From JAOXRU01 sp965247735 (GTDB lineage Bacteria > Bacteroidota > Bacteroidia > Flavobacteriales > Flavobacteriaceae): a stretch of DNA of 64,000 nucleotides. The translations under genes and the position numbers were made by a program. Numbering within the stretch: the first letter of the stretch is position 1; every line of letters starts with the position of its first letter. Under the pieces are notes generated by a model that was not told the origin of the DNA, did not search any database, and worked only from the letters and a program-made list of their open reading frames with translations. This document shows, piece by piece, positions 41,393-50,117 of this stretch. The DNA lies in the NCBI GenBank assembly GCA_965247735.1, contig CBDFHN010000002.1, positions 1,426,001 to 1,490,000 of the forward strand, read 5' to 3'.

Positions 41393-43138
41393 ATGAAAAA
41401 AATTTTACTTTTAGCCACAATCGTATTATTATCCTGTGACAATAATACAGACAAAAAAAAAGAACAACTCAGTACTTTATTTGAACAAAGTAATGGTACT
41501 AAAACTGCAGAATATAAAGAGGTTATTGATTTTTATATACAACTAGCTCAAGATTATCCAGAAATTAACATCCAAACCATGGGAGAAACAGATAGTGGTT
41601 TCCCATTACATATTGTAACCTACAATACAGATGCTGATTTTAACTTTCAAAAAATAAGAGCCAAAAAAAACTTAATCCTTATCAATAATGGAATCCATCC
41701 TGGGGAAAGCGATGGTATTGATGCTACCATGTTATTGTATAGAGATTTGGCAATAAATAAGCTTCCAGCACCTAAAAACACCATATTAGTTACCATTCCT
41801 ATTTATAATATTGGAGGAGCTCTTAATAGAAATTCAACTTCTAGAACCAATCAAAATGGCCCCGAAGAATACGGATTTAGAGGCAACACACAGAACTATG
41901 ATCTTAATAGAGATTTTATAAAATCTGATACTAAAAACGCAAAAGCTTTTGCTGAAATATTTCATTTGATAAAACCTGATGTTTTTATCGACAACCATGT
42001 AAGTAATGGAGCAGATTATCAATATACCCTTACCCATTTGTTTACACAACATAATAAACTTGGTGGAAATGTCGGGAGCTACCTACATCAACAACTTATG
42101 CCAAAACTAGAACAAGAATTGGCAGCTAAAAATTGGGACATCACTCCTTATGTAAATGTTTTTAATGCTGTTCCTGAAAAAGGATTTTCTCAGTTTATGG
42201 ATTCTCCAAGATACTCTACAGGCTATACTACGCTGTGGAATACATTGGGAATGATGGTAGAAACCCATATGCTAAAACCATACAAAAAGAGAGTTGAAGG
42301 TACTTATGAGCTCATGAAAAGTATGATTGCTATTGTTGAAAATGACAATACTGAAATAAAAAAATTACGAACAGATATTGCCGAAAACTATCAGAATAGC
42401 TTAAAATATCCAATTCAATGGGAAATAGACACTACAAAAACGGCTACTTTAAACTTTAAAGGTTATGAAGCAGATACTATAACAAGTGTAGTTACTGGAG
42501 CCCCAAGACTAAAATATAACAGAAACAAACCTTTCACAAAAAAAGTAACTTATAGCAACTATTTTAAGGCAAAAAAGGAAGTTGTTGTTCCAAAAGCTTA
42601 TATCATAAAACAGGGGCGGTCAAAAATTATTGAGTTATTAGACCTAAATATGGTGAATTATACCCGTTTAGAAAAAGATAGCATTATAGAAGTAGAATCC
42701 TATAAAATAGCAAGCTATGATACTAGAAAAGGAGCTTATGAAGGGCATTATTTGCATTATAATACTACAGTATCAAAGACAATAATACAACAGCAATTTT
42801 ATACTGGTGACTTTATTGTTGAAACCAACCAGCCAGCATTTCGATATTTATTAGAAACATTAGAACCTGAAGCTGTAGATTCTTTTTTTAACTGGAACTT
42901 TTTTGATACCATTCTACAGCAAAAAGAAGGCTTTTCTCCATATGTTTTTGAAGATATTGCTGCTGAGTTTTTAGCTAGTAATCCAAAAATAAATGAAGCG
43001 TTTTTAGCAAAAAAGGAAGCAGACCAAGCTTTTAAAAACAACTGGTATGCACAATTGTCTTGGATTCATAAAAAAACATCTAATTATGAAAAAGCACATC
43101 TTCAATACCCTGTATATAGGGTTTTAAAAGATCAATAG
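41393..43138 (+). CDS. M14-family zinc carboxypeptidase lipoprotein
   Basis: The 581-residue protein begins with a lipoprotein signal (MKKILLLATIVLLSC, lipid Cys at residue 15). The M14 domain has zinc ligands in NNGIHPGESDG (His102, Glu105) and FIDNHVSNGADYQ (His202), the NRDF substrate motif, and the catalytic Glu290 in MVETHML. The C-terminal 240 residues form a second domain of unknown role. It should cleave peptides at the cell surface or in the periplasm. The gene stands alone on the plus strand. Confidence 0.9.
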   Translation: MKKILLLATIVLLSCDNNTDKKKEQLSTLFEQSNGTKTAEYKEVIDFYIQLAQDYPEINIQTMGETDSGFPLHIVTYNTDADFNFQKIRAKKNLILINNGIHPGESDGIDATMLLYRDLAINKLPAPKNTILVTIPIYNIGGALNRNSTSRTNQNGPEEYGFRGNTQNYDLNRDFIKSDTKNAKAFAEIFHLIKPDVFIDNHVSNGADYQYTLTHLFTQHNKLGGNVGSYLHQQLMPKLEQELAAKNWDITPYVNVFNAVPEKGFSQFMDSPRYSTGYTTLWNTLGMMVETHMLKPYKKRVEGTYELMKSMIAIVENDNTEIKKLRTDIAENYQNSLKYPIQWEIDTTKTATLNFKGYEADTITSVVTGAPRLKYNRNKPFTKKVTYSNYFKAKKEVVVPKAYIIKQGRSKIIELLDLNMVNYTRLEKDSIIEVESYKIASYDTRKGAYEGHYLHYNTTVSKTIIQQQFYTGDFIVETNQPAFRYLLETLEPEAVDSFFNWNFFDTILQQKEGFSPYVFEDIAAEFLASNPKINEAFLAKKEADQAFKNNWYAQLSWIHKKTSNYEKAHLQYPVYRVLKDQ

Positions 43139-43309
43139 CTATTACTTAATATTCTGTTCTATTAAGACTTATTTATCATAACTGTATTTTTTAAGTACTC
43201 ATTAAAGTAGTTCTATTAAAAAAAAACTGTTTTGATTTCTTGTCCTATGAAAAGTAACAGGTTCTAATAATGACTCATTTTTGTATTCTAAAAAAACGGT
43301 ACAAGAATA

Positions 43310-43912
43310 ATGTTACATTCAAAAACAAAAAACAATACAGAAGCTTACTTTACTTTAATTGTTATTATCTGGGGAATGCTGAGTTTCTATCTAGGTTTTC
43401 AAAAAACTTTTTTAAACTATCCTCTTTTATTTTTTGGCTTTACAGTAATAGCAATTATGTCCGCTATTATTATTCTGTATTTCAAAAACAATCAATTTCA
43501 ACAATTTTCAGATAGCATTCCTTTAAAAACTATCGCATTGCTTCATTCATGGAGGATATTTGCTGGTTGGGCTTTTTTAGAACATAGTGATAAACTTCCT
43601 CTAAAATTCACATTAAATGCTGGCTATGGTGATCTAATCGCTGGTTTTTTGGGCCTCAGTATTTTTGTTTTTGGACACACCAAAAGAAATTACCTAGTTT
43701 TTAACATTATAGGCTTTATTGATTTTCTTTTGGCGGTAGGAACGGGGATAACACTAACCTTATTAGGCAACAAAGAAATGGCTGGCATTATGGATTTACC
43801 TCTAATTATAATCCCATTATTTGGTGTTCCACTTTCAGGATATACACATATTGTGTCTCTAAAAAGACTTTTTAATGCCAAAGACATAAAAATGAATGAA
43901 AACATAATTTAA
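43310..43912 (+). CDS. Multi-pass membrane protein, unknown function
   Basis: I do not recognise the family. The 200-residue protein has about six hydrophobic helices (first: TLIVIIWGMLSFYLGF; last: LPLIIIPLFGVPLSGYTHI), with conserved-looking LLHSWRIFAGWAFLEHSDK and NAGYGDLIAGFLGLS motifs in the middle. It ends 7 bp before the deiodinase-like protein gene, and both are likely co-transcribed. An alternative overlapping frame starting at 43270 has no membrane pattern and is discounted. Confidence 0.65.
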   Translation: MLHSKTKNNTEAYFTLIVIIWGMLSFYLGFQKTFLNYPLLFFGFTVIAIMSAIIILYFKNNQFQQFSDSIPLKTIALLHSWRIFAGWAFLEHSDKLPLKFTLNAGYGDLIAGFLGLSIFVFGHTKRNYLVFNIIGFIDFLLAVGTGITLTLLGNKEMAGIMDLPLIIIPLFGVPLSGYTHIVSLKRLFNAKDIKMNENII

Positions 43913-43919
43913 AATAAAT

Positions 43920-44597
43920 ATGTCTTATAACTACACAAAATTCAAAAACAAAGAATACACATACAATCATCCAAAAAAGCTTAAAGTAGGTCAAAAGTTA
44001 CCAGACATTAATATCCTTACTTTAAATGGGGAGCAAAAACTTTTTTCTGAATATTTTGATAAACCCATCATTTTAGAAACTGGAAGTATTACTTGTGGAA
44101 TGTTTGCGGGACAAAATGATAGGATGAATGTATTAGCAAAGAAAAATACTGATTTTAATTTCTTAATTCTTTATGTTAGAGAAGTTCATCCAGGTAAATT
44201 AATTCATAAACACAATAGTATACAGGACAAGCTACAATTGGCAAAACGATTTGAGATCGAAGATAATACTAAAGATAGAACTATTATTATTGATGATTTA
44301 AAAGGAAGTTTTCATCAACTTCTCGGGGCATTACCAAATATGGTTTTTATCATCAATAGAAAAGGTACCCTTTGTTATAGAAACGATTGGAACAAATCAC
44401 AATCATTGGAAAAGGCAATAATAGAATACAAAAAAAATAGCCATCCAATACCGCAAAAATGGGAAATGCTACCTTTTCCAAATATTACCATTGAATACAA
44501 AATTTTTAAAAGAGCAGGTTGGGATGCTGCATTAGATTTTATTATAGCATTACCATTACTGATATACATCCATCTTACAGAAATACTTCACAAATAG
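43920..44597 (+). CDS. Thioredoxin-fold protein related to iodothyronine deiodinases
   Basis: The 225-residue protein starts with a thioredoxin-like strand VGQKLPDINILTLNGEQKLF, then ETGSITCGMFAGQND and FLILYVREVHPGK. The order matches deiodinases, where GSCTUPPF carries the catalytic selenocysteine and YIEEAH follows; here Cys59 sits at the selenocysteine position. PNMVFIINRKGTL is the fold's later strand. A hydrophobic C-terminal stretch (ALDFIIALPLLIYIHL) may anchor it in the membrane. Reductive dehalogenation or peroxide-type reduction is possible but untested. Confidence 0.7.
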   Translation: MSYNYTKFKNKEYTYNHPKKLKVGQKLPDINILTLNGEQKLFSEYFDKPIILETGSITCGMFAGQNDRMNVLAKKNTDFNFLILYVREVHPGKLIHKHNSIQDKLQLAKRFEIEDNTKDRTIIIDDLKGSFHQLLGALPNMVFIINRKGTLCYRNDWNKSQSLEKAIIEYKKNSHPIPQKWEMLPFPNITIEYKIFKRAGWDAALDFIIALPLLIYIHLTEILHK

Positions 44598-44639
44598 TTA
44601 ATCCTAAAACTTCTTATTCTAACCTATGCTCTCCACCGT

Positions 44640-45230
44640 TTAAAAGAAAAGTTCAATATTCCGATATGACTTCTTAAGTGCTTTAGCAATCTCACCATTT
44701 TTTTTCCATGCAACTTCGGTAATCCCTTCCTCTAGCTGTCCAGAAAGCTCACCATTATAGGTAGTATGCATTTCGTACCAATGCGTTTCTTTTAATTTCT
44801 GAACTCCATTTCGCTTAAAAAGATGGTAAGTAGTTCTTAAAAAAGAAGTTATCACCAGGTTGCTTACCCCAGTTTCTTCTTCCACTTCTCTTATGGCAGC
44901 TTTTTGTATGGCTTCTCCTTTGTCTCGCTTTCCTTTGGGCAAATCCCACTTTCCATTTCTATAAATAAATAGCGTTTCTCCTTTGTTATTTTTCACCACT
45001 CCTCCAGCAGCGACAACTATTGGAAAATATTTGGTGAATTTTTTTAACAACACATTTTTATTTGGATGATATAAGTGTACTTCATCCAATAGCCCTTTAT
45101 TTAGCTTACTCACTAGCTCAGCTATAGGAGCACTATCAAGTAGATACACTTTATATCCTTCTTCTTTTTCAAGAATATTTGTCAAAATTAAAGGACGTTC
45201 ATTCACAAAAACTTTATACATTTGCGCCAT
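44640..45230 (-). CDS. NUDIX hydrolase
   Basis: The 196-residue protein has an uncharacterised N-terminal region (about 1-65) and a NUDIX domain with the box GKRDKGEAIQKAAI followed by REVEEETGV, the metal-binding Glu set. It hydrolyses a nucleoside diphosphate-linked substrate, not identifiable from sequence. Its first codon at 45230 overlaps the pyrE start on the opposite strand; a second Met at 45221 (MYKVFVNER) is an equally possible start. Confidence 0.88.
   Translation of the reverse strand: MAQMYKVFVNERPLILTNILEKEEGYKVYLLDSAPIAELVSKLNKGLLDEVHLYHPNKNVLLKKFTKYFPIVVAAGGVVKNNKGETLFIYRNGKWDLPKGKRDKGEAIQKAAIREVEEETGVSNLVITSFLRTTYHLFKRNGVQKLKETHWYEMHTTYNGELSGQLEEGITEVAWKKNGEIAKALKKSYRNIELFF
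45217..45224 (+). promoter_or_regulatory. Candidate -7 element for pyrE
   Basis: TACATTTG lies 4 bp before the pyrE ATG and inside the divergent NUDIX frame. If used, the pyrE transcript would begin at or near its start codon. Confidence 0.4.
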
Positions 45231-45867
45231 GGTTTTAGATGAAAATACAGCAAAAAAGCTCGCAGAATTATTATTACAAATTAATGCAATAAAATTGGAT
45301 CCTGAAAATCCTTTTACATGGGCATCAGGATGGAAATCTCCAATTTATTGTGACAATAGGTTAATTCTCTCTTACCCAGCAATCCGGAATTATGTAAGAC
45401 AAGAAATGGCAAAGCAAGTTGAAGACCTATATGGCAAGCCAGATGTAATTGCTGGTGTTGCTACTGGTGCAATCGGAATTGGTATGCTTGTTGCTGAACA
45501 ATTGGGACTTCCTTTTGTTTATGTTAGACCAGAAGCAAAATCTCATGGAAGGCAAAATCAAATAGAAGGCCATTTAGATGCTAACCAGAATGTAGTTGTT
45601 ATTGAAGATCTAATTAGTACTGGAAAAAGTAGTTTAAATGCTGTAAAAGCATTGGAAGCTGCTGGAGCAAATGTAAAAGGTATGCTCGCAATATTTAGCT
45701 ATGGTTTTGATATTGCATCCACAAATTTTGAAGCACAAAATGTTACGCTAAACACATTGGGTAATTATGATTACCTAATTGAAAAAGCAACAGAAATTAA
45801 CTATATTAAAGAAGATCAAAAACAAACACTGATGGACTGGAAAGTAAATCCATCAAAATGGTCATAA
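45229..45867 (+). CDS. pyrE: Orotate phosphoribosyltransferase
   Basis: The 212-residue enzyme joins orotate to PRPP in pyrimidine synthesis. FTWASGWKSPIYCDNRLILS is the orotate-binding N-terminal segment; VVVIEDLISTGKSSLNAV is the PRPP motif; KSHGRQNQIEG is the flexible catalytic loop. Its ATG overlaps the NUDIX ATG in the opposite orientation, so the promoter must lie within the NUDIX reading frame. An SRPBCC gene follows after 10 bp. Confidence 0.95.
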   Translation: MVLDENTAKKLAELLLQINAIKLDPENPFTWASGWKSPIYCDNRLILSYPAIRNYVRQEMAKQVEDLYGKPDVIAGVATGAIGIGMLVAEQLGLPFVYVRPEAKSHGRQNQIEGHLDANQNVVVIEDLISTGKSSLNAVKALEAAGANVKGMLAIFSYGFDIASTNFEAQNVTLNTLGNYDYLIEKATEINYIKEDQKQTLMDWKVNPSKWS

Positions 45868-45877
45868 AACAATAGAT

Positions 45878-46270
45878 ATGCAAATAGAAGGGACTAAAAC
45901 AACGGTAAACAAATCCTCAAAAGAAGTTTTCGAATTTTTAATTGATGTTAAAAATTTTAAACAATTGATGCCAGAAAACATTAGTAAATTTGAAGTTCTG
46001 GAAGAAGGAAAATTTCTTTTTGCGCTGAGCGGTATGCCAGAAATAATTTTGAAGTTAAAAGACACAACCGAGTTTTCAAGAGTAGAACTAGGTGCTGCAA
46101 GTGATAAAATTCCTTTTAATCTTGAGGCTAATATTACCGAAACAACAGCTACATCAAGTGAAGTAGCACTAACGTTTTCTGGAGATTTTAACCCTATGAT
46201 GGCGATGATGATAAAAGGGCCAATCACTAAATTTATAGCAACACTTTCAGAAAATTTAGGAAAAATATAA
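45878..46270 (+). CDS. SRPBCC (START-like) family protein
   Basis: The 130-residue protein begins IEGTKTTVNKSSKEVFEFLI with DVKNFKQLMPENISKFEV, a typical polyketide-cyclase/SRPBCC opening, and ends with the long helix MMAMMIKGPITKFIATLSEN. These helix-grip proteins bind hydrophobic ligands. The partner is unknown. It lies 10 bp downstream of pyrE and is probably on its transcript, converging on birA. Confidence 0.82.
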   Translation: MQIEGTKTTVNKSSKEVFEFLIDVKNFKQLMPENISKFEVLEEGKFLFALSGMPEIILKLKDTTEFSRVELGAASDKIPFNLEANITETTATSSEVALTFSGDFNPMMAMMIKGPITKFIATLSENLGKI

Positions 46271-46277
46271 TTCGATA

Positions 46278-47009
46278 CTAATATAAAAGGCTAAGTTCTT
46301 TTAGTGCAAATTCTTTTATAATATCGTCTTCTAGTTTTATAACAAGTTTTCCTTCATTGGATACTCCTGTTATAAAACCCATAAAAACAGAACCATCAGC
46401 TGCCTTAAAAGTTGATGGTTTATTTTTTCGAAACAAATTGGTATCATATTTCTTAGCCAAAAAAGAGAACTGTTTGTCTTCAAAATTTTGAAAGTATTTC
46501 TTTAATGTTTCAAGAAATTTATTCAGCACTTCATCTAAGTCATAAGTTGTTCCAGTAATCTTTTTAAGAGAGGACGCTTTAGGCAAATTAGTGAAGTCTA
46601 TTTGATTAATATTAAGCCCTATTCCTATTACACTATTAATAATTACATCCCCTTTAATCATATTTTCGATTAATATGCCGCATATTTTTTTATTTCCTGC
46701 CAAAATGTCGTTCGGCCATTTAATTTTAACATTAGGTATTTCAAAAAATTTTAAGGCATGAAAAACGGCTAAAGCAACCGAAATATTCAAATAAAATTGA
46801 TTCGGAATTTGAAAGTTATCAAACTTCTTAAACACACTAAAGGTAAGATTATAACTGGGATTAGCTTCCCATAAGGTTCCCATTTGCCCTCTTCCTTCCT
46901 CTTGCTTTTTAGCAACTACGACAGTAAAATCTGACACGTTTTTTTTTCTAATTTCTCTCTTTAAAAAAGAATTTGTAGAATCGATGGCATTAAGTTTGAT
47001 TATTTGCAT
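46278..47009 (-). CDS. birA: Biotin--[acetyl-CoA-carboxylase] ligase
   Basis: The 243-residue protein is the catalytic and C-terminal part of BirA: STNSFLKREIRK, the biotin/ATP loop GRGQMGTLWEANPSYNLTFS, KWPNDILAGNKKICGILIE and VIGIGLNINQ. It attaches biotin to the carrier subunit of acetyl-CoA carboxylase. It has no N-terminal helix-turn-helix, so it is a monofunctional ligase. It ends 7 bp from the convergent SRPBCC gene and diverges from rsfS. Confidence 0.93.
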   Translation of the reverse strand: MQIIKLNAIDSTNSFLKREIRKKNVSDFTVVVAKKQEEGRGQMGTLWEANPSYNLTFSVFKKFDNFQIPNQFYLNISVALAVFHALKFFEIPNVKIKWPNDILAGNKKICGILIENMIKGDVIINSVIGIGLNINQIDFTNLPKASSLKKITGTTYDLDEVLNKFLETLKKYFQNFEDKQFSFLAKKYDTNLFRKNKPSTFKAADGSVFMGFITGVSNEGKLVIKLEDDIIKEFALKELSLLY

Positions 47010-47075
47010 GATATTAGCGTAATAAGATTTTACATCTTAATGCTTAAATGAATAGCTAAAAATATAAAAAAACAA

Positions 47076-47083
47076 TAACTTTG
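47076..47083 (+). promoter_or_regulatory. Candidate -7 element for rsfS-ftsH
   Basis: TAACTTTG matches TAnnTTTG, 19 bp before the rsfS ATG. Confidence 0.5.
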
Positions 47084-47102
47084 TACAAAGAAAGAAAATT
47101 TA

Positions 47103-47474
47103 ATGATAGAGAGTAAGAGTAATGTTGATGAATTAATATCAGTTATCATAAAAGGAATAGAAGACGTTAAAGGTCAAGACATAAATATCCTCGATTTAAG
47201 AAAAATTGAAAACACAGTTTGCGACTATTTTATAATTTGCAATGGTAATTCCAATACTCAAGTGAATGCTATTGTTGGTGCTGTACAAAAAACAGTAAGT
47301 AAAGAATTAAAAGACAAACCTTGGCATGTAGAAGGTACAGATAATGCCGAATGGGTATTGATGGACTATGTTAACGTTGTAGTGCATGTATTCCAAAAAC
47401 ACATCAGAGAATTTTATGATATTGAAGGGCTATGGGGAGACGCTATAGTTACTAAAATAGAAACAACAATATAA
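47103..47474 (+). CDS. rsfS: Ribosome silencing factor RsfS
   Basis: The 123-residue protein shows the family pattern: INILDLRKIENTVCDYFIIC, SNTQVNAIVGAV, DKPWHVEGTDNAEWVLMDY and VVVHVFQKHIREFYDIEGLW. RsfS binds ribosomal protein L14 and blocks subunit joining under nutrient limitation. ftsH follows after 15 bp on the same strand. Confidence 0.96.
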   Translation: MIESKSNVDELISVIIKGIEDVKGQDINILDLRKIENTVCDYFIICNGNSNTQVNAIVGAVQKTVSKELKDKPWHVEGTDNAEWVLMDYVNVVVHVFQKHIREFYDIEGLWGDAIVTKIETTI

Positions 47475-47489
47475 TTTTAAAAAAAGCCG

Positions 47490-49475
47490 ATGGCAAAAGA
47501 GAGTAAAAACAGCCCTAAAAAACCTAAATTTGGTTCGTATTGGATTTATGGTATATTATTAGTAGCCCTTTTAGGAATTAATTTTTTTACAGGAGGTACT
47601 TTTAATAGTATTCCTTCTACAACACCTTCAGAACTTCAAGAATATCTAAAAAATGGAGATGTAGATAAAATTGTAATTATTACAAATACCAGATTAGCTA
47701 AAGTCTTCTTAACTAAAGAGGCATTAGAAAAAGAAGTACACAAAGATGCTTCTAATAAAACAATACTTGCTACAGCCAATGATGGTCCAAAATATCAGGT
47801 GAAATTTGGTGACCTTCAGAATTTTGAAAAAGACATCAATGAGGTTATTAAAACAAATAACCTTCAAACAGGATTAGAATACGATCAGGAATCTAATGTA
47901 ATTGGTGATTTACTTATCGGTATTTTACCTTTTGTATTGCTAATTGCTATATGGCTATACCTAATGAGACGTATGTCTGGTGGTGGAGCTGGTGGTGGCG
48001 GTGGTCAAATATTTAATATTGGTAAATCCAAGGCAAAATTATTTGACGAAAAAAGTGATACTAAAATATCTTTTAAAGATGTCGCCGGACTTGAAGGTGC
48101 TAAAGAAGAGGTACAAGAAATTGTAGAATTCTTAAAAAACCCAGACAAGTATACCTCATTGGGAGGAAAAATACCAAAAGGAGCTTTATTAGTAGGCCCT
48201 CCAGGTACAGGTAAAACCTTATTGGCAAAAGCTGTTGCTGGTGAAGCAAAAGTTCCATTCTTTTCACTATCAGGTTCAGATTTTGTTGAAATGTTTGTTG
48301 GTGTTGGTGCATCTAGAGTTAGAGACCTCTTTAAACAAGCTAAAGAAAAGTCTCCAGCTATCATTTTTATTGATGAAATTGATGCCATTGGTAGAGCAAG
48401 AGGAAAAAACAACTTTACAGGTGGTAATGACGAAAGAGAAAACACGTTAAACCAGTTGTTAACAGAAATGGATGGTTTCGAAACCAATACCAATGTTATT
48501 ATACTTGCTGCTACTAACAGAGCAGATGTATTGGATAAAGCTCTTATGAGAGCTGGACGTTTTGATCGTCAAATCTATGTAGATCTTCCTGATTTAAAAG
48601 AACGTGAAGAAATTTTTGAAGTTCACCTAAAACCAATTAAAACTTCTGAAAAACTAGATACAGATTTCTTAGCAAAACAAACACCAGGTTTTTCAGGTGC
48701 TGATATTGCTAATGTATGTAACGAAGCGGCACTAATTGCTGCCAGAAAAGAAAAGAAATCTGTTACTAAACAAGATTTTTTAGATGCTGTTGACAGAATA
48801 GTTGGTGGATTAGAAAAAAGAAATAAAATTATTACTCCTGGAGAGAAAAAGACAATCGCATACCATGAAGCTGGTCATGCTACTGTAAGCTGGATGTTAG
48901 AACATGCTGCTCCATTAGTAAAAGTAACTATTGTTCCTAGGGGGCAATCATTAGGAGCTGCTTGGTATTTACCAGAAGAGCGCCAGATTGTTAGAACAGA
49001 GCAAATGCTAGACGAAATGTGTGCTACAATGGGTGGTAGAGCAGCAGAAAAAATCATATTTAATAAAATTTCTACTGGTGCACTTAGCGATTTAGAAAAA
49101 GTAACTAAGCAAGCCAGAGCCATGGTTACCGTATATGGTCTAAACGAAAAGATTGGTAATATTACATATTATGATTCTTCTGGTGAAGGTAGCGGTTTTA
49201 CAAAACCATATAGCGATAGTACTGCAAAAATTATTGATGAAGAAATTTCTAAAATAATAGAAGAACAGTACAATAGAGCAATTAAATTACTAAACGACAA
49301 TAAAGAAAAACTTGGCGAACTTGCTGATCGACTTTTAGAAAAAGAAGTTATCTTTAAGGATGATTTAGAAAAAATATTTGGAAAAAGACCTTTTCAAAAA
49401 GAAGTTGAAGAGGTTAAAGAAGTCAAAAAGGAAGAAGAAGAAAAGAAAAATGACGAAACTTTAACTGCAGAGTAG
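47490..49475 (+). CDS. ftsH: ATP-dependent zinc metalloprotease FtsH
   Basis: The 661-residue protein has two membrane helices (about 15-35 and 148-166), a periplasmic loop, a Gly-rich hinge, an AAA domain with GPPGTGKT near residue 236 and IIFIDEIDAIG, and an M41 protease domain with the zinc motif HEAGH near residue 458. The C-terminus is Glu/Lys-rich. FtsH degrades membrane and regulatory proteins, including lipid A enzymes in other species. It is followed by lipid synthesis genes on the same strand. Confidence 0.97.
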   Translation: MAKESKNSPKKPKFGSYWIYGILLVALLGINFFTGGTFNSIPSTTPSELQEYLKNGDVDKIVIITNTRLAKVFLTKEALEKEVHKDASNKTILATANDGPKYQVKFGDLQNFEKDINEVIKTNNLQTGLEYDQESNVIGDLLIGILPFVLLIAIWLYLMRRMSGGGAGGGGGQIFNIGKSKAKLFDEKSDTKISFKDVAGLEGAKEEVQEIVEFLKNPDKYTSLGGKIPKGALLVGPPGTGKTLLAKAVAGEAKVPFFSLSGSDFVEMFVGVGASRVRDLFKQAKEKSPAIIFIDEIDAIGRARGKNNFTGGNDERENTLNQLLTEMDGFETNTNVIILAATNRADVLDKALMRAGRFDRQIYVDLPDLKEREEIFEVHLKPIKTSEKLDTDFLAKQTPGFSGADIANVCNEAALIAARKEKKSVTKQDFLDAVDRIVGGLEKRNKIITPGEKKTIAYHEAGHATVSWMLEHAAPLVKVTIVPRGQSLGAAWYLPEERQIVRTEQMLDEMCATMGGRAAEKIIFNKISTGALSDLEKVTKQARAMVTVYGLNEKIGNITYYDSSGEGSGFTKPYSDSTAKIIDEEISKIIEEQYNRAIKLLNDNKEKLGELADRLLEKEVIFKDDLEKIFGKRPFQKEVEEVKEVKKEEEEKKNDETLTAE

Positions 49476-49509
49476 CCGATCATTTTTCTAGGAGTTAATG
49501 TGTTTTTGA

Positions 49510-50115
49510 ATGAATATATTTAAAAAAATTTTTAATCTAGGTAAGAAGGAGCGTAATTATAATGCTCCTTCTAATCAAGGCAAGTACATGCCAGATCCAA
49601 ACATTCCTATTGATGAAAAATTTACAATTCATTTTAAAAAAAATGGTGGAAAATTTCTTTATTGCGAATCGTTAGCTGAAATCTATACAGCTTTAGAAAA
49701 TATAGTTTCAGAAAACAAATGGCAAAACGAATCTTTCTATTATATAGATAATAGCTTGCCAAAAAAGCTTGCCACAGATAAAATTCCGCTTATAAAAGAC
49801 AAGCAAAATTCTATTGTGTTTTTTACTAGCTGCGAATACCTTGTTGCCCAAGATGGCTCTATTTTAATATGTGCAAACCAGATTGGTGAAAAAAAACTGA
49901 ACGAGCTTCCAGATAATTTTATTGTCTTTGCTACTACTAGTCAAATTACAAATACTATTGGCGAAGGTCTTAAGGGCATTAAAAATAGAAGCAAGAAACA
50001 CATCCCTACAAATATTTCTACCATAAAGCAATTTGAAACTTCTAAAGAAAATGACTTTCTAACCTATGGAAGTAGTTCAAAAAACTTATATTTGCTGCTT
50101 TTGGAAGACTTATAA
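49510..50115 (+). CDS. LutC/YkgG-like (LUD domain) protein
   Basis: The 201-residue protein resembles the LutC family: ILICANQIGEKKLNELPDNF and VFATTSQI-TNTIGEG correspond to the LUD domain's 'adtGTvvl' and 'vivv' segments, though weakly. LutC proteins take part in lactate oxidation with LutA and LutB; neither is present here, and the placement between ftsH and cdsA is one I recall from other flavobacteria. The role is probably different from lactate use. It ends 2 bp before cdsA, so it is part of the operon. Confidence 0.72.
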   Translation: MNIFKKIFNLGKKERNYNAPSNQGKYMPDPNIPIDEKFTIHFKKNGGKFLYCESLAEIYTALENIVSENKWQNESFYYIDNSLPKKLATDKIPLIKDKQNSIVFFTSCEYLVAQDGSILICANQIGEKKLNELPDNFIVFATTSQITNTIGEGLKGIKNRSKKHIPTNISTIKQFETSKENDFLTYGSSSKNLYLLLLEDL

Positions 50116-50117
50116 AA

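Noticed and set aside
43270..43515. 81-codon frame overlapping the start of the unknown membrane protein
   Set aside because: It overlaps the longer frame from 43310, which has a clear multi-helix pattern; this frame looks like a shadow.
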